Source: Gemmatirosa kalamazoonensis | GTDB lineage: Bacteria; Gemmatimonadota; Gemmatimonadetes; Gemmatimonadales; Gemmatimonadaceae | Direction of reading: 5' to 3' | Assembly (NCBI RefSeq): GCF_000522985.1 | Contig: NZ_CP007129.1 | Location: 558,001-622,000, forward strand | DNA: 64,000 nucleotides | Shown here: positions 27,101 to 34,196 of the stretch, piece by piece | Layout: each line of letters opens with the position of its first letter | Position numbering within the stretch: position 1 is the first letter of the stretch | The notes under the pieces: generated by a model | Told to the model about the DNA's origin: nothing | The model's database searches: none | What the model saw: only the letters and a program-made list of their open reading frames with translations | Made by a program: the position numbers and the translations under genes

Positions 27101-29243
27101 CCGGCGTCACCTCGCGCACCTCCGTCGCGCCGCGGCGGATGACGCGCAGGTTGTCCTCGACCACGCGCTCGCCCTTCGCGCCGAACTTCTTCGCGAGCTG
27201 CTTGCGGATCCCCGCGAACAGCTTCTCGTCCGCGACGCCCTCGCGCGCGAGCAGCGGCGACGTCTCGAAGAACGCGCCCATGAACGCCGCGCCCTGCATG
27301 CGGTACCGCAGCTCCGCGTCGCTCGCCTCGCTCTGCGCGATCGCGAACGCGTCGAGCACGAAGACCCTGACCTTCCTCGCCACGATCTCGCGCCGCGCGC
27401 GCGCCGGCAGCGCCGCCCAGAAGTCCGCGGGCGCGAGGTCGCTCTGGATCACGAACACGCCCCCGTCGCGGATCCCGGCGAGCGGGTTGGAGTGGCGGAA
27501 CACGTTCGGGTCGGGCGACAGCACGACGTCGACGTGCGTCAGCTCGCAGTTGAGCCGGATCGGCTCGTGCGCGAACGTCGCGTAGAACGTCGTCGGCTGC
27601 CCCTTCTTCTCCGAGCCGTACTTCGGGTTCGCCTTGATGTGCATGCCGAGCAGCTCGAAGACCGTCATCGCGACGTTCTTCCCCATCGTGATCGCGCCCC
27701 AGCCGCCCACCGAGTGGATGCGCAGGGAAACGGAGCCGTTAGGCATCAGATCGAGGTCGCCGGCGCTCGGCAGCGACAGGTCGGCCAGGTGCGGGTAGCT
27801 CTCGAGGAGCTGCTCCTGCCAGATCTGGAGCTTGGGCAGCCGCGTCTCGGGCCGCACGAAATCGACGCCGAGGTAGAACTGCCGTCGGTGCGCGCCGGCC
27901 GGCGTCATGTTCAGCACGGCCGCCGCGATGTCGCCCGGCTGCAGGTCGCGGCTGCCCAGCCCGAAGCAGCCGGCGTAGAACTCGGGCACCTCGTCGGCGT
28001 CGACCGCGGCGACGCGCGGGTGCGGCAGCACGGCGTTAGGCGCCGCCGCCAGGGCACGTCCGTTCTCGACCCCCTGCCCCATCGCCGCGCGGATCTCGCG
28101 CAGCAGCGGCGGGTCCACGGCGAGCGGCTGGTCGGTGCGCTCGAGCACCACGACGGCCTTCTTGCCGGCGAGCAGCCGCGTGACGAGATCCGCGGGGAAC
28201 GGCCGGAACATCGTGAGATTCAGCACGCCGGCCTTCAGCCCGTGCGTCGCGCGCAGCCAGTCGGCGACCGCCTCGGCGTTCGACACGACGCTGCCCTGCC
28301 CCACGACGACGTACTCCGCGTCCGCGAGGCGGTAGCCGCTGCACCGCGCATGGCGGCGTCCGGTGAGGCGCGCGAACTCCTCCATCGCGCGGTCCGTCAG
28401 CTCGGCGACGTGGTCGAAGTAGAACGGCCGCTGCGCGGCGACGCCCTGCGCGAAGCTGTCCTGGTTCTGCACCACGCCGAGCATCGCCGGGTGGTCCACG
28501 GCGAACAGCTCGGGGATGCGCCGGCGCTTCGCGCCGAACACGAGCCGTTGGGCGGGCGTCGGCGCGTCGATCACGTCGGACGGATCACCGAGGAACTCGC
28601 GCACGAGGCCCGGCTCGGGCGCGCGCATCGTCTCGAGCACGTGGCTCGTAAGGAACCCGTCCTGCGCGACGATCCCCGGGTTCAGCGACAGCTCGGCGAC
28701 CCGGTGCGCGATCAGGTTCAGGTCCGCCGCCTCCTGCACGTCCTTCGCGAAGAGCTGGAAGAACCCCGTGTCGTCGACCGCGTGGTAGTCGTCGTGCCCC
28801 GCGTGCACGTTGAGCGCGTGCTTCGTGATCGCGCGCGCGGCGATGTTCAGCACGTACGTGAGGCGCTTCCCGACCGCGGGATAGAGCGACTCGTGCATGT
28901 ACACGACGCCCTGGCCGCTCGAGAAGTTCGCGGCGCGCAGGCCGGTCATGCTCATCCCGGCGGTGACCGCGGCGGCGGCGTGCTCGCCCTCAGGCTCGAA
29001 GAACAGCAGCTTGCGGCCGTTGACGTTGCGCTTCCCCTCGGCCACGGCGGCGGCCCACCCCTCGCCCATCTGCGTGGAGGGCGTGATGGGGTAGGCGCCG
29101 GCACCCTCGCTCGCCGCGGTCTCGACGAGCACGACGGCCGTGCTGCCGTCCATCGCGCTCGGCGTGCCCGGATAGCGAGGCGGGGCGGCCGGCACGTCAG
29201 GCTTCGGCGCTGCGGCTCTCGCCGCCTTCCCGAACGTGATCAC
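24126..29243 (-). CDS. nifJ: Giant pyruvate:ferredoxin (flavodoxin) oxidoreductase with C-terminal ferredoxin domain
   Basis: A 1705-residue PFOR, about 500 longer than the usual 1170-1200. Order: pyrimidine-binding domain (AYPITPSTQMGE, about 50), domain II, gamma-like domain (GWGAITMGKNVA, about 510), EKR/ferredoxin region with CTGCAQCWTQCP (about 796) and CKGCNLCVDVCP (about 933) some 135 residues apart, then the TPP domain (GACMGCGEKT near 1009, GGDGAMLDIGF near 1214, DTQVYSNTGGQ). Added are a helical extension, a Ser/Ala/Glu linker encoded by a palindromic repeat (1565-1591) and a terminal ferredoxin-like module with CTTCNEC (near 1636) and EKCPVSAIHPG. It oxidises pyruvate to acetyl-CoA. 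GTG start overlaps the rnfB stop (GTGA). Confidence 0.94.
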   Translation of the reverse strand: MITFGKAARAAAPKPDVPAAPPRYPGTPSAMDGSTAVVLVETAASEGAGAYPITPSTQMGEGWAAAVAEGKRNVNGRKLLFFEPEGEHAAAAVTAGMSMTGLRAANFSSGQGVVYMHESLYPAVGKRLTYVLNIAARAITKHALNVHAGHDDYHAVDDTGFFQLFAKDVQEAADLNLIAHRVAELSLNPGIVAQDGFLTSHVLETMRAPEPGLVREFLGDPSDVIDAPTPAQRLVFGAKRRRIPELFAVDHPAMLGVVQNQDSFAQGVAAQRPFYFDHVAELTDRAMEEFARLTGRRHARCSGYRLADAEYVVVGQGSVVSNAEAVADWLRATHGLKAGVLNLTMFRPFPADLVTRLLAGKKAVVVLERTDQPLAVDPPLLREIRAAMGQGVENGRALAAAPNAVLPHPRVAAVDADEVPEFYAGCFGLGSRDLQPGDIAAAVLNMTPAGAHRRQFYLGVDFVRPETRLPKLQIWQEQLLESYPHLADLSLPSAGDLDLMPNGSVSLRIHSVGGWGAITMGKNVAMTVFELLGMHIKANPKYGSEKKGQPTTFYATFAHEPIRLNCELTHVDVVLSPDPNVFRHSNPLAGIRDGGVFVIQSDLAPADFWAALPARARREIVARKVRVFVLDAFAIAQSEASDAELRYRMQGAAFMGAFFETSPLLAREGVADEKLFAGIRKQLAKKFGAKGERVVEDNLRVIRRGATEVREVTPVALADDAAPGAVPAMPALLDAPDAEWGVGNPGRFWEQVCVPCKLGQDGIADPFAAIGAIPAATSAVRDMTDVRLEVPRFLAEKCTGCAQCWTQCPDAAIPGLVSDPEEVLAAAAAHAATRGTIDRVKPLLKPLGREVRRLVGAEAFTSFADTLAAAATNVLPKLVPDAAKRATVEEELALVRAAIAEFPLAKTKTFWDGAERRQKGSGGLLSVTVNPEACKGCNLCVDVCPDGALVTVRQDDATVATLRDNWRIWQRLPDTPSRFVNVSDIDQGIGVLPTLLLRKESYRSMAGGDGACMGCGEKTAVHLVVSAIEAMMRPRVERQIARLGELIAGLDAKARGLLSADADLDAVMRVGGHLTLDLDDEKRGEMERLTRAIHDLKDLRWRYAEGPSTRGRAHLAMANSTGCSSVWASTYPFNPYPFPWANHLFQDSPSLAIGVFEGHMRKMADGFAAVRRAETLLGGTYDAQSTERELADLDWRTFTDDEFALCPPIVAMGGDGAMLDIGFQNLSRLLASAKPIRVIVLDTQVYSNTGGQACTSGFTGQVSDMAWYGAATHGKTEVRKELALIALAHRGVYVHQSSQASASHLMAGVLRGLQKRRPALFNIYTPCPVEHGLADDSAQHAARLALESRAFPFVTFDPDAGPSFAQCLSLDGNPSLDDAWPTYTLEYVDADGAARSMELPLTTADWAATEGRFRKHFTPIAQDDDAPMPFHEYLAASAEARAGRRPFVYVLTRERTLARWSVSDEMVRLAEERQLFWAQLRELAGVRVSDTVRERVAESLEAALEARLDAARREYEAKIAELKASYPQTIATRLAETLLRSSRGEMTVRELLARVPDGGAAESIEPQRTQRAAEETTKAASSSASSASSAVKNEESQPPIVAKPIAESPMAVAEARGNAAVDALAVDAYIESDRCTTCNECINLNKKLFAYNADKQAYVKDATAGTFAQLVMAAEKCPVSAIHPGTPLNPKEKDLDKWLKRAQAF
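24471..24549. repeat. Palindrome of CGCAGAGGA-type units inside nifJ (family B)
   Basis: The arms at 24471-24500 and 24520-24549, each of about three tandem 9-base units (CCGCAGAGGA, CGCAGAGGA, CGCGGAGGA), are nearly perfect reverse complements around a 19-base loop. The element lies in frame within nifJ and encodes the linker PQRTQRAAEETTKAASSS before the added ferredoxin domain. The unit design matches family A. Similar Thr-Gln-Arg-rich insertions are familiar from other soil bacteria (memory, not searched). Confidence 0.85.
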
Positions 29244-30154
29244 TGGGCGGTCTCCGTGAGGGCGTCTCCACGCTCCGCGCTCCACGCTCCCCGCTCGCTT
29301 CGTTCTGCACCGATGCCGAGCGTGGAGCGTCGAGCGGGGAGCGTGGAGGGATTCTCGAACTGCGCGCGCGTCATCCACACGATGGCGCCGGTCGGGCAGC
29401 GCCCGACCGCGTCCGGCGCGGCGAGCGCGTTCAGCTCGTAGTTCACCACCGCCACGCCGCTCTCCACGCTGATCAGTCCGGGCGCGGCGTCGAGGACGCA
29501 TCTGCCGCACGCCGTGCACGCGACCTTGCACGCGTCGAGCGCGTCGTCGCCGGCGACGAGGTTCCTGCACTGCACGAGCAGGCGGTGGTCGAGCGGGTGC
29601 AGCGTGAGGAGGCCCTTGGGGCACGGCTCCACGCACTTGCCGCACGCCGTGCACGCGTCGACGTCGACGAGCGGGATGCCGTCGTCGCTCATGCGCATCG
29701 CGCCGTACGTGCACGCCGCGACGCAGTCGGCGAGGCCGAGGCACCCCCAGGCGCACCCCTTCCCGCCGCCGGCGACGGCTGCCGCCGCGGCGCACGTCGG
29801 GAAGCCGCGGTACTGGGCCTGCTGGGCCGCGACGTGCGCGCCGCCGGCGCAGTGCATGCGCGCCACGACCTTCACCGCCTGCCCCGCCTCGACACCGAGG
29901 TACGCCGCGATCGCGGTGCGCTGGTCGTCGTTCGCGACGTTGCACCCGGACGGCTGCCTCTCGCCGCCGACCAGCAGCTCGGCGAACGCGCGGCACCCCG
30001 GCACGCCGCACGCGCCGCAGTTCGCGTTAGGCAGCATCGCGGCCACGGCGTCGATGCGCGGATCCTCCCACACGCGGAGCTTGCGGTTCGCGAGCGCGAT
30101 GAGGACCGCGAACACGAGCCCGATCCCGCCGAGGATCGCGACGGCGGTGATCAT
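29240..30154 (-). CDS. rnfB: Rnf complex iron-sulfur subunit RnfB
   Basis: A 304-residue protein. An N-terminal membrane helix (AVAILGGIGLVFAVLIALA) precedes the RnfB 4Fe-4S domain (NANCGACGVPGCRAFAELL plus a later Cys). Ferredoxin-like clusters follow: CAWGCLGLADCVAAC, CTACGKCVEPCP, CKVACTACGRC and RCPTGA. It is the ferredoxin-oxidising entry of Rnf. The last 30 or so residues (from about STLPARRSTLG) are encoded by a palindromic repeat and have no family counterpart. rnfB is usually grouped with the other rnf genes, but here nifJ separates it from rnfC. It starts by ATGA overlap with the preceding gene. A motif copy (30026) encodes the Pro-Asn just before the first Cys. Confidence 0.95.
   Translation of the reverse strand: MITAVAILGGIGLVFAVLIALANRKLRVWEDPRIDAVAAMLPNANCGACGVPGCRAFAELLVGGERQPSGCNVANDDQRTAIAAYLGVEAGQAVKVVARMHCAGGAHVAAQQAQYRGFPTCAAAAAVAGGGKGCAWGCLGLADCVAACTYGAMRMSDDGIPLVDVDACTACGKCVEPCPKGLLTLHPLDHRLLVQCRNLVAGDDALDACKVACTACGRCVLDAAPGLISVESGVAVVNYELNALAAPDAVGRCPTGAIVWMTRAQFENPSTLPARRSTLGIGAERSERGAWSAERGDALTETAQ
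29266..29348. repeat. Palindrome of CTCCACGCTCC units at the end of rnfB (family C)
   Basis: The arms at 29266-29296 and 29318-29348, each a run of CTCCACG/CTCCNCG units, pair across a 21-base loop. The element lies within the last codons of rnfB and adds an Arg/Ser/Glu-rich tail to the protein. The unit sequence differs from families A and B but the architecture is the same. Confidence 0.8.
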
Positions 30155-31185
30155 AGCCCCGCCTCCGCGAGGAGCCACCGGACGAGTGCATCGGGACTCG
30201 GGACTCGGCCCGACGGGACTCGGGCCGACGGGACTCGGGACTCGGGACTCGGGACTCGTGGGCTGACAGCGCCCGAGTCCCGAGTCCCGAGTCCCGAGTC
30301 CCGACCGCCCAGGGCCGCGAGCTGCGCCAACTCCTCGCGCAGCTGCCACGCGCTCCGGTCGCCCGATCCGGTCGCGGGCGCGGCGGCCGGGAGCGCGTGC
30401 ACGGCGAGGCGCTCGGCGAGCGTGCCGCCGGCCGTCGGGTCGTGCACGAACCGCGCGGCGCTCTCCGGCACGAGCGCGGCGACCGCTGGCCCGTCGAACG
30501 ACGCCACCGTCGCGAGGTCGTTCGCGTTCGCGGTCTGCATCACGAGCACGCCGGGCGTGATCAGCCGGACCAGGGGCGCGCCCGCCGAGGCGCCGCGCAC
30601 CACCAGCACGAGCTTCATCTGCCCGTCGAGCAGCTCGGCCAGCGACACGGCCCGCAGGTCGGCGTCGTCCACCTCGATGACCAGCGGCGGCGCGAGGTCG
30701 CGCGCCGCAGCGTTCCACCGCGCGAACGGCAGGCCGTCGAGCGGCGGCGCGTGCGTCTCGGCGCGGTACACGCCGGCCCGCACGGCGCGGAACACGCGCC
30801 CCGCGGCGTACGCCCGGCCTAACGACGTGACGGCGCGCTGTACGGCAGCGTGGAGGTCTCCGCCGGGCGGGACGTCCACCGCGAACGCCGCGTCGCCGGC
30901 CGCGTGCAGCGTGCGCAGCACGTCGCCCGCGCGCCGGAGCGCGAACGACGACTCGGGCGCGAGGGCCGGCGCGGTATCGAACAGCGCGGCGAACCGCGCG
31001 GCGTCCACGCGCCCGCGCGCGAAGGCGCCCAACGCCGCGAGCGCCGGCGTCTCCGCGTCCGCCGCGCGGTGCGCGTCGAGGTACGCGTCGATCTGCTCCG
31101 CCGCCGCGACGACCGCGGCGCGGAACCGCTCGCGCGGCACGGCGGTCGCCGCGAGCGCGACCGCGATCTGGTCGTCAGACGGCAT
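30151..31185 (-). CDS. Protein of unknown function between korB and rnfB
   Basis: A 344-residue protein I do not recognise. The body (about 1-295) is Ala-rich and looks globular. An N-terminal helical part (PRERFRAAVVAAAEQIDAYLDAHR) is followed by an alpha/beta-looking segment, LVIEVDDADLRAVSLAELL, KLVLVVRGASAGAPLVRLITPGVLVMQTAN and VASFDGPAVAALVPESAARFVHDP. There are no Cys, signal peptide or membrane helices, so it is soluble. The final 50 residues are largely encoded by a GGGACTC repeat, ending with a short helix DALVRWLLAEAGL. It overlaps korB by 11 bases and rnfB by four, so it is firmly in the operon; a role in the 2-oxoacid oxidoreductase/Rnf junction is inferred from position only. 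Confidence 0.75.
   Translation of the reverse strand: MPSDDQIAVALAATAVPRERFRAAVVAAAEQIDAYLDAHRAADAETPALAALGAFARGRVDAARFAALFDTAPALAPESSFALRRAGDVLRTLHAAGDAAFAVDVPPGGDLHAAVQRAVTSLGRAYAAGRVFRAVRAGVYRAETHAPPLDGLPFARWNAAARDLAPPLVIEVDDADLRAVSLAELLDGQMKLVLVVRGASAGAPLVRLITPGVLVMQTANANDLATVASFDGPAVAALVPESAARFVHDPTAGGTLAERLAVHALPAAAPATGSGDRSAWQLREELAQLAALGGRDSGLGTRDSGAVSPRVPSPESRVPSARVPSGRVPSPDALVRWLLAEAGL
30192..30303. repeat. GGGACTC heptamer array with inverted half (family D)
   Basis: GGGACTC units run from 30192 to 30258, some separated by short spacers, and the reverse complement CGAGTCC repeats four times from about 30273 to 30303, so the two halves can fold into a long hairpin. It is inside the coding region upstream of rnfB and encodes repeated Arg-Val-Pro-Ser and Arg-Asp-Ser-Gly runs. 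There are no unique spacers, so it is not CRISPR. Confidence 0.85.
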
Positions 31186-32137
31186 GCTTGTCGAGCTCCT
31201 GGTCGAGGAGCGCGCGCCGCTCGGCGGCGGTCCGCGGCGGCACGCGCCGGATCACGTCGTAGCGCGCGCAGCGCTCGTTGCGGTAGAAGACACCGAGCCG
31301 GATCCGCTCTCCGGGCGTCGCGAGCTGCCGCGCGCGCTCGAGGTCGCGCGGGTCGTGCGCGACGCGGTGCGTGTAGGTGCGCTCCAGCTCCGGTGCCGTG
31401 ACGCCGTCGTCGTGCACGAGCAGCTCGATGTTCTCCGGCCGCTGCACCGCGCGCTGGTAGATCCCCGGCGTCCAGATGGGGCAGCGCTGGAGGACGCGCA
31501 CGAACGCCAGCCCGTCGTGGTGGTAGGCCGCCTTCAGCGTCGCCGCGAGGTGCGCCGGCACCCACTCGGCCGTCTGCGCCACGAACGACGCGTTGGTCAC
31601 GCCCAGCATCAGCGAGATCGGGTCGAGCGCCGGCAGCCAGCTCCCCTTCGGCTGCGTGTTGCTCGGGTGGCCCTGCGGCGTCGTCGGCGACGTCTGGTTC
31701 TTCGTCAGCCCGTAGATCGCGTTGTCGAGCATCAGCGCGACCATCTTCACGTTGTAGCGCAGCGCGTGCACCCAGTGCCCCGCGCCGATCGACGTGCAGT
31801 CGCCGTCGCCCATCACGACGAACACGGTGAGGTCGGGCCGGTGCAGCTTCACGCCCGTGGCCACGGGGAGCGCGCGGCCGTGGATGCCGTGGAAGCCGTA
31901 CGTCTTGAGGTAGTGCGGGAAGCGGCTCGAGCAGCCGATCCCCGACACGAACACCGTCTGCTCGGGCCGGAGCTGCTCGGCCACGAGCAGCTTCTCGACC
32001 GCGGTCAGCACCGAGTGGTCGCCGCAGCCGGGGCACCACCGCGCCTGCGCGCCCTCGTAGTCGGAGAGCCCGTAGTCGCGGTCGTCGTCCGGCCCCCAGA
32101 CCGCGCTCGTGAGCGGGCAGCACGTCTCGGCGCTCAT
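31175..32137 (-). CDS. korB: 2-oxoacid:ferredoxin oxidoreductase beta subunit (KorB type)
   Basis: A 320-residue TPP-binding subunit: WCPGCGDHSVL (about 34-44), SGIGCSSRFPHYLKTYGFHGIHGR, the TPP/Mg motif GDGDCTSIGAGHWVHA, and DNAIYGLTKNQTSPTTP. The last three fit 2-oxoglutarate-type enzymes. The two Cys of CPGC, with a Cys further on, may hold a [4Fe-4S] cluster. Its start overlaps the korA stop (ATGA), so the two are translated together. It reduces ferredoxin by oxidative decarboxylation of 2-oxoglutarate or a related 2-oxoacid; substrate is inferred from family resemblance. Confidence 0.92.
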   Translation of the reverse strand: MSAETCCPLTSAVWGPDDDRDYGLSDYEGAQARWCPGCGDHSVLTAVEKLLVAEQLRPEQTVFVSGIGCSSRFPHYLKTYGFHGIHGRALPVATGVKLHRPDLTVFVVMGDGDCTSIGAGHWVHALRYNVKMVALMLDNAIYGLTKNQTSPTTPQGHPSNTQPKGSWLPALDPISLMLGVTNASFVAQTAEWVPAHLAATLKAAYHHDGLAFVRVLQRCPIWTPGIYQRAVQRPENIELLVHDDGVTAPELERTYTHRVAHDPRDLERARQLATPGERIRLGVFYRNERCARYDVIRRVPPRTAAERRALLDQELDKHAV

Positions 32138-34050
32138 GCGTCACCTCGCGTCGTGTTAGGCACCTTCGCGCGGATCGCATCGAGGATCGCGCCGGGGTGC
32201 AGCGGCTCGCCCGGCACGCGCGTCCAGCAGTCGACGTCCACGAGCGTCGACGCGCGCAGCAGCCACGCGAGCTGGCCGAGGCGCCGATTCTCCGGCGTGA
32301 TGTACGGCGCGTCCGGCTCGTCGCTGTAGTTCAGCTCCACCGTGCACACGCGCCGGAAGCGCGAGAGGATCTCGCGCAGCCCGGGCGGGAGCGGCGACAG
32401 GAAGGTCAGATGCAGCGACGAGACGCGCAGCCCCGCGGCGCGCGCGCGGGCGACCGCCTCCTCGATCGCGCCGCGCGTGCTCCCCCACCCGACCACCAGC
32501 AGGTCGCCGCTCTCGTCCCCGTTCACCGTCGGCGGCAGCAGCGTGCGCTGGAGCACCGCGAGCTTGCGGCTCCGCATCGCGGCGCTGTGCTGATGGATGC
32601 CGCCGCCGTACGCCACCTTGCTGCGCGCGTCGTGCTCGAGCCCCGTGACCGTGTGCATCCCGTTCGGCTGCCCCGGGATCACGCGGCGCGACAGCCCCGT
32701 CGCCTCGTCCCAGTCGTAGGGCTTCGTCCCCTCGGGGACCGCGTCCTGGTCGAGCGCCGCACGCATCCACCGCTCGTCGAGCGCGGGGCGCGGGAACGGC
32801 GCCACGCCGGTCGCGAGGTTCGCGTCGGACAGCACCACCACGAGACAGCGGAACGTCTCGGCGATGCGCCGCGCCGTCACCATCACGTGGAAGCATTCCT
32901 CGAGCGTCGACGGCGCGAGCACGACCTTCGGCGCGTCGCCGGGCTGGCCGTGGAGCACCGCGAGCAGGTCCGACTGCTCCACCTTCGTCGGCAGCCCGGT
33001 GCTCGGCCCGCCGCGCTGCACGTCGACGACGACCAGCGGCGTCTCCGTCATCACCGCGAGGCCGAGGAACTCCGTCTTCAGCGCGAGCCCGGGGCCGCTC
33101 GTGATCGTCAGCGCGACCTTCCCCGCGTACGACGCGCCGAGCGCCACGCCCGCCGCCGCGATCTCGTCCTCCGCCTGGTGCACGATGCCGCCGAACCGCT
33201 CGAACGTCTCGCTGAGGGCGTGCGACGCCGACGTCGCTGGCGTGATCGGGTACATGGCGCACAGCTCGAAGCCCGCCGCCACCGCGCCTAACGCGATCGC
33301 CTCGTTGCCGTTCATCACCACCATCGGCACGTCCGTGCCGCCCTGCGCGGAGCGCGGGGGCACGTCGACGCGGAAGTCGAGGTTCGCCTCCGCCCACGCC
33401 CACCCGAGGTCGAGCAGCGCCACGTTCTGCCGGTAGCTCTCCTCCGACTTCTTGCGGAAGGTCTGCGCGATCTGCTCGAGCAGCCGCGCGCGGTCGCGCC
33501 CGTAGATGCACGCCAGCATCCCGAGCGCGAACATGTTCTTTCCCTTGCGCGCATTGTCGACGAGCGTGAGACACTGCTCGTCCATCGGCACCTCGACGAC
33601 GCGGTAGGCACGCGTCGCGAGCTCCGCGAGCGCCGCCGCGTACGCGGCGCGCACGTCCTCGTCGGGGTGCGACGCCCACGCGCGCTCGAGCAGCACGATC
33701 GCGTCCGGCGCGAGCGCGCCGAGCCGGTGGCGCGCGAGCAGCACCTGCTCGTTGAACGCGACGACCAGGTTCGTCTCGTCGCCCCAGTTCGTCACCGGGC
33801 CGGTGCCGATGCGGATGCGGTTTCCGCTCGCGCCCTCGGGGATGCGCGGCGGCGGCTGGATCTCGGCGGGGATGATCTCCACCGTCCACACGCCGTTCCC
33901 CATCTTCGCCGACACGGCGGCGAAGATCTGCCCGCACTTCTGCGCGCCCTCGCCGGAGTCGGAGACGATCTCCACGGTGTGCTCCGGGCAGCGCAGCACG
34001 TGTGGCGTGCGCGGTGGGGCTGCACTCGTGGGCATGAGCGTCGACGTCAT
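32134..34050 (-). CDS. korA: 2-oxoacid:ferredoxin oxidoreductase gamma-alpha fusion subunit (KorA type)
   Basis: A 638-residue fusion. The N-terminal gamma domain (about 10-210) has SDSGEGAQKCGQIFAAVSAKMG and ERAWASHPDEDVRAAY. The alpha domain (about 225 on) has GNEAIALGAVAAGFELCAMYPITPATSASH, ITSGPGLALKTEFLGLAVMTE, DVQRGGPSTGLPTKVEQSDL and a C-terminal transketolase-like domain with LVVGWGSTRGAIEEAV. QRGGPSTGLPTK is diagnostic of the 2-oxoglutarate/2-oxoacid class. It is the first gene of the ferredoxin block, 146 bp after the upstream USP gene, and that gap probably holds its promoter. Confidence 0.92.
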   Translation of the reverse strand: MTSTLMPTSAAPPRTPHVLRCPEHTVEIVSDSGEGAQKCGQIFAAVSAKMGNGVWTVEIIPAEIQPPPRIPEGASGNRIRIGTGPVTNWGDETNLVVAFNEQVLLARHRLGALAPDAIVLLERAWASHPDEDVRAAYAAALAELATRAYRVVEVPMDEQCLTLVDNARKGKNMFALGMLACIYGRDRARLLEQIAQTFRKKSEESYRQNVALLDLGWAWAEANLDFRVDVPPRSAQGGTDVPMVVMNGNEAIALGAVAAGFELCAMYPITPATSASHALSETFERFGGIVHQAEDEIAAAGVALGASYAGKVALTITSGPGLALKTEFLGLAVMTETPLVVVDVQRGGPSTGLPTKVEQSDLLAVLHGQPGDAPKVVLAPSTLEECFHVMVTARRIAETFRCLVVVLSDANLATGVAPFPRPALDERWMRAALDQDAVPEGTKPYDWDEATGLSRRVIPGQPNGMHTVTGLEHDARSKVAYGGGIHQHSAAMRSRKLAVLQRTLLPPTVNGDESGDLLVVGWGSTRGAIEEAVARARAAGLRVSSLHLTFLSPLPPGLREILSRFRRVCTVELNYSDEPDAPYITPENRRLGQLAWLLRASTLVDVDCWTRVPGEPLHPGAILDAIRAKVPNTTRGDA

Positions 34051-34196
34051 CGGTCACCTCGATCGCGCCGGTTGCGGAGGGTCGGTGCGATCAAGAATTG
34101 GACGTCGCGCCCGCTGCGTCGGTCGGGGACCGGGGCGGCTCCTGTCGGAGATCCCCTGATTCGGGGCGCCGGCGGTTCGCCGCTGTTAGGCGTGCG

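Noticed and set aside
26754-29441. An 895-residue plus-strand open frame antisense to nifJ
   Set aside because: It is a high-GC shadow: Arg/Ala/His-rich with no motif, lying on a strand opposite a gene with clear PFOR domains. The same applies to long plus-strand frames at 4482-6554, 6986-8137, 22771-24273, 38731-41721 and others.
30192-30303. CRISPR array
   Set aside because: Units are 7 bases, contiguous and inverted in the second half, with no spacers or cas genes.
34051-34196. FNR-type site upstream of korA
   Set aside because: TTGATCGCAC on the minus strand gives only one half of a TTGAT-N4-ATCAA palindrome, too weak to call.
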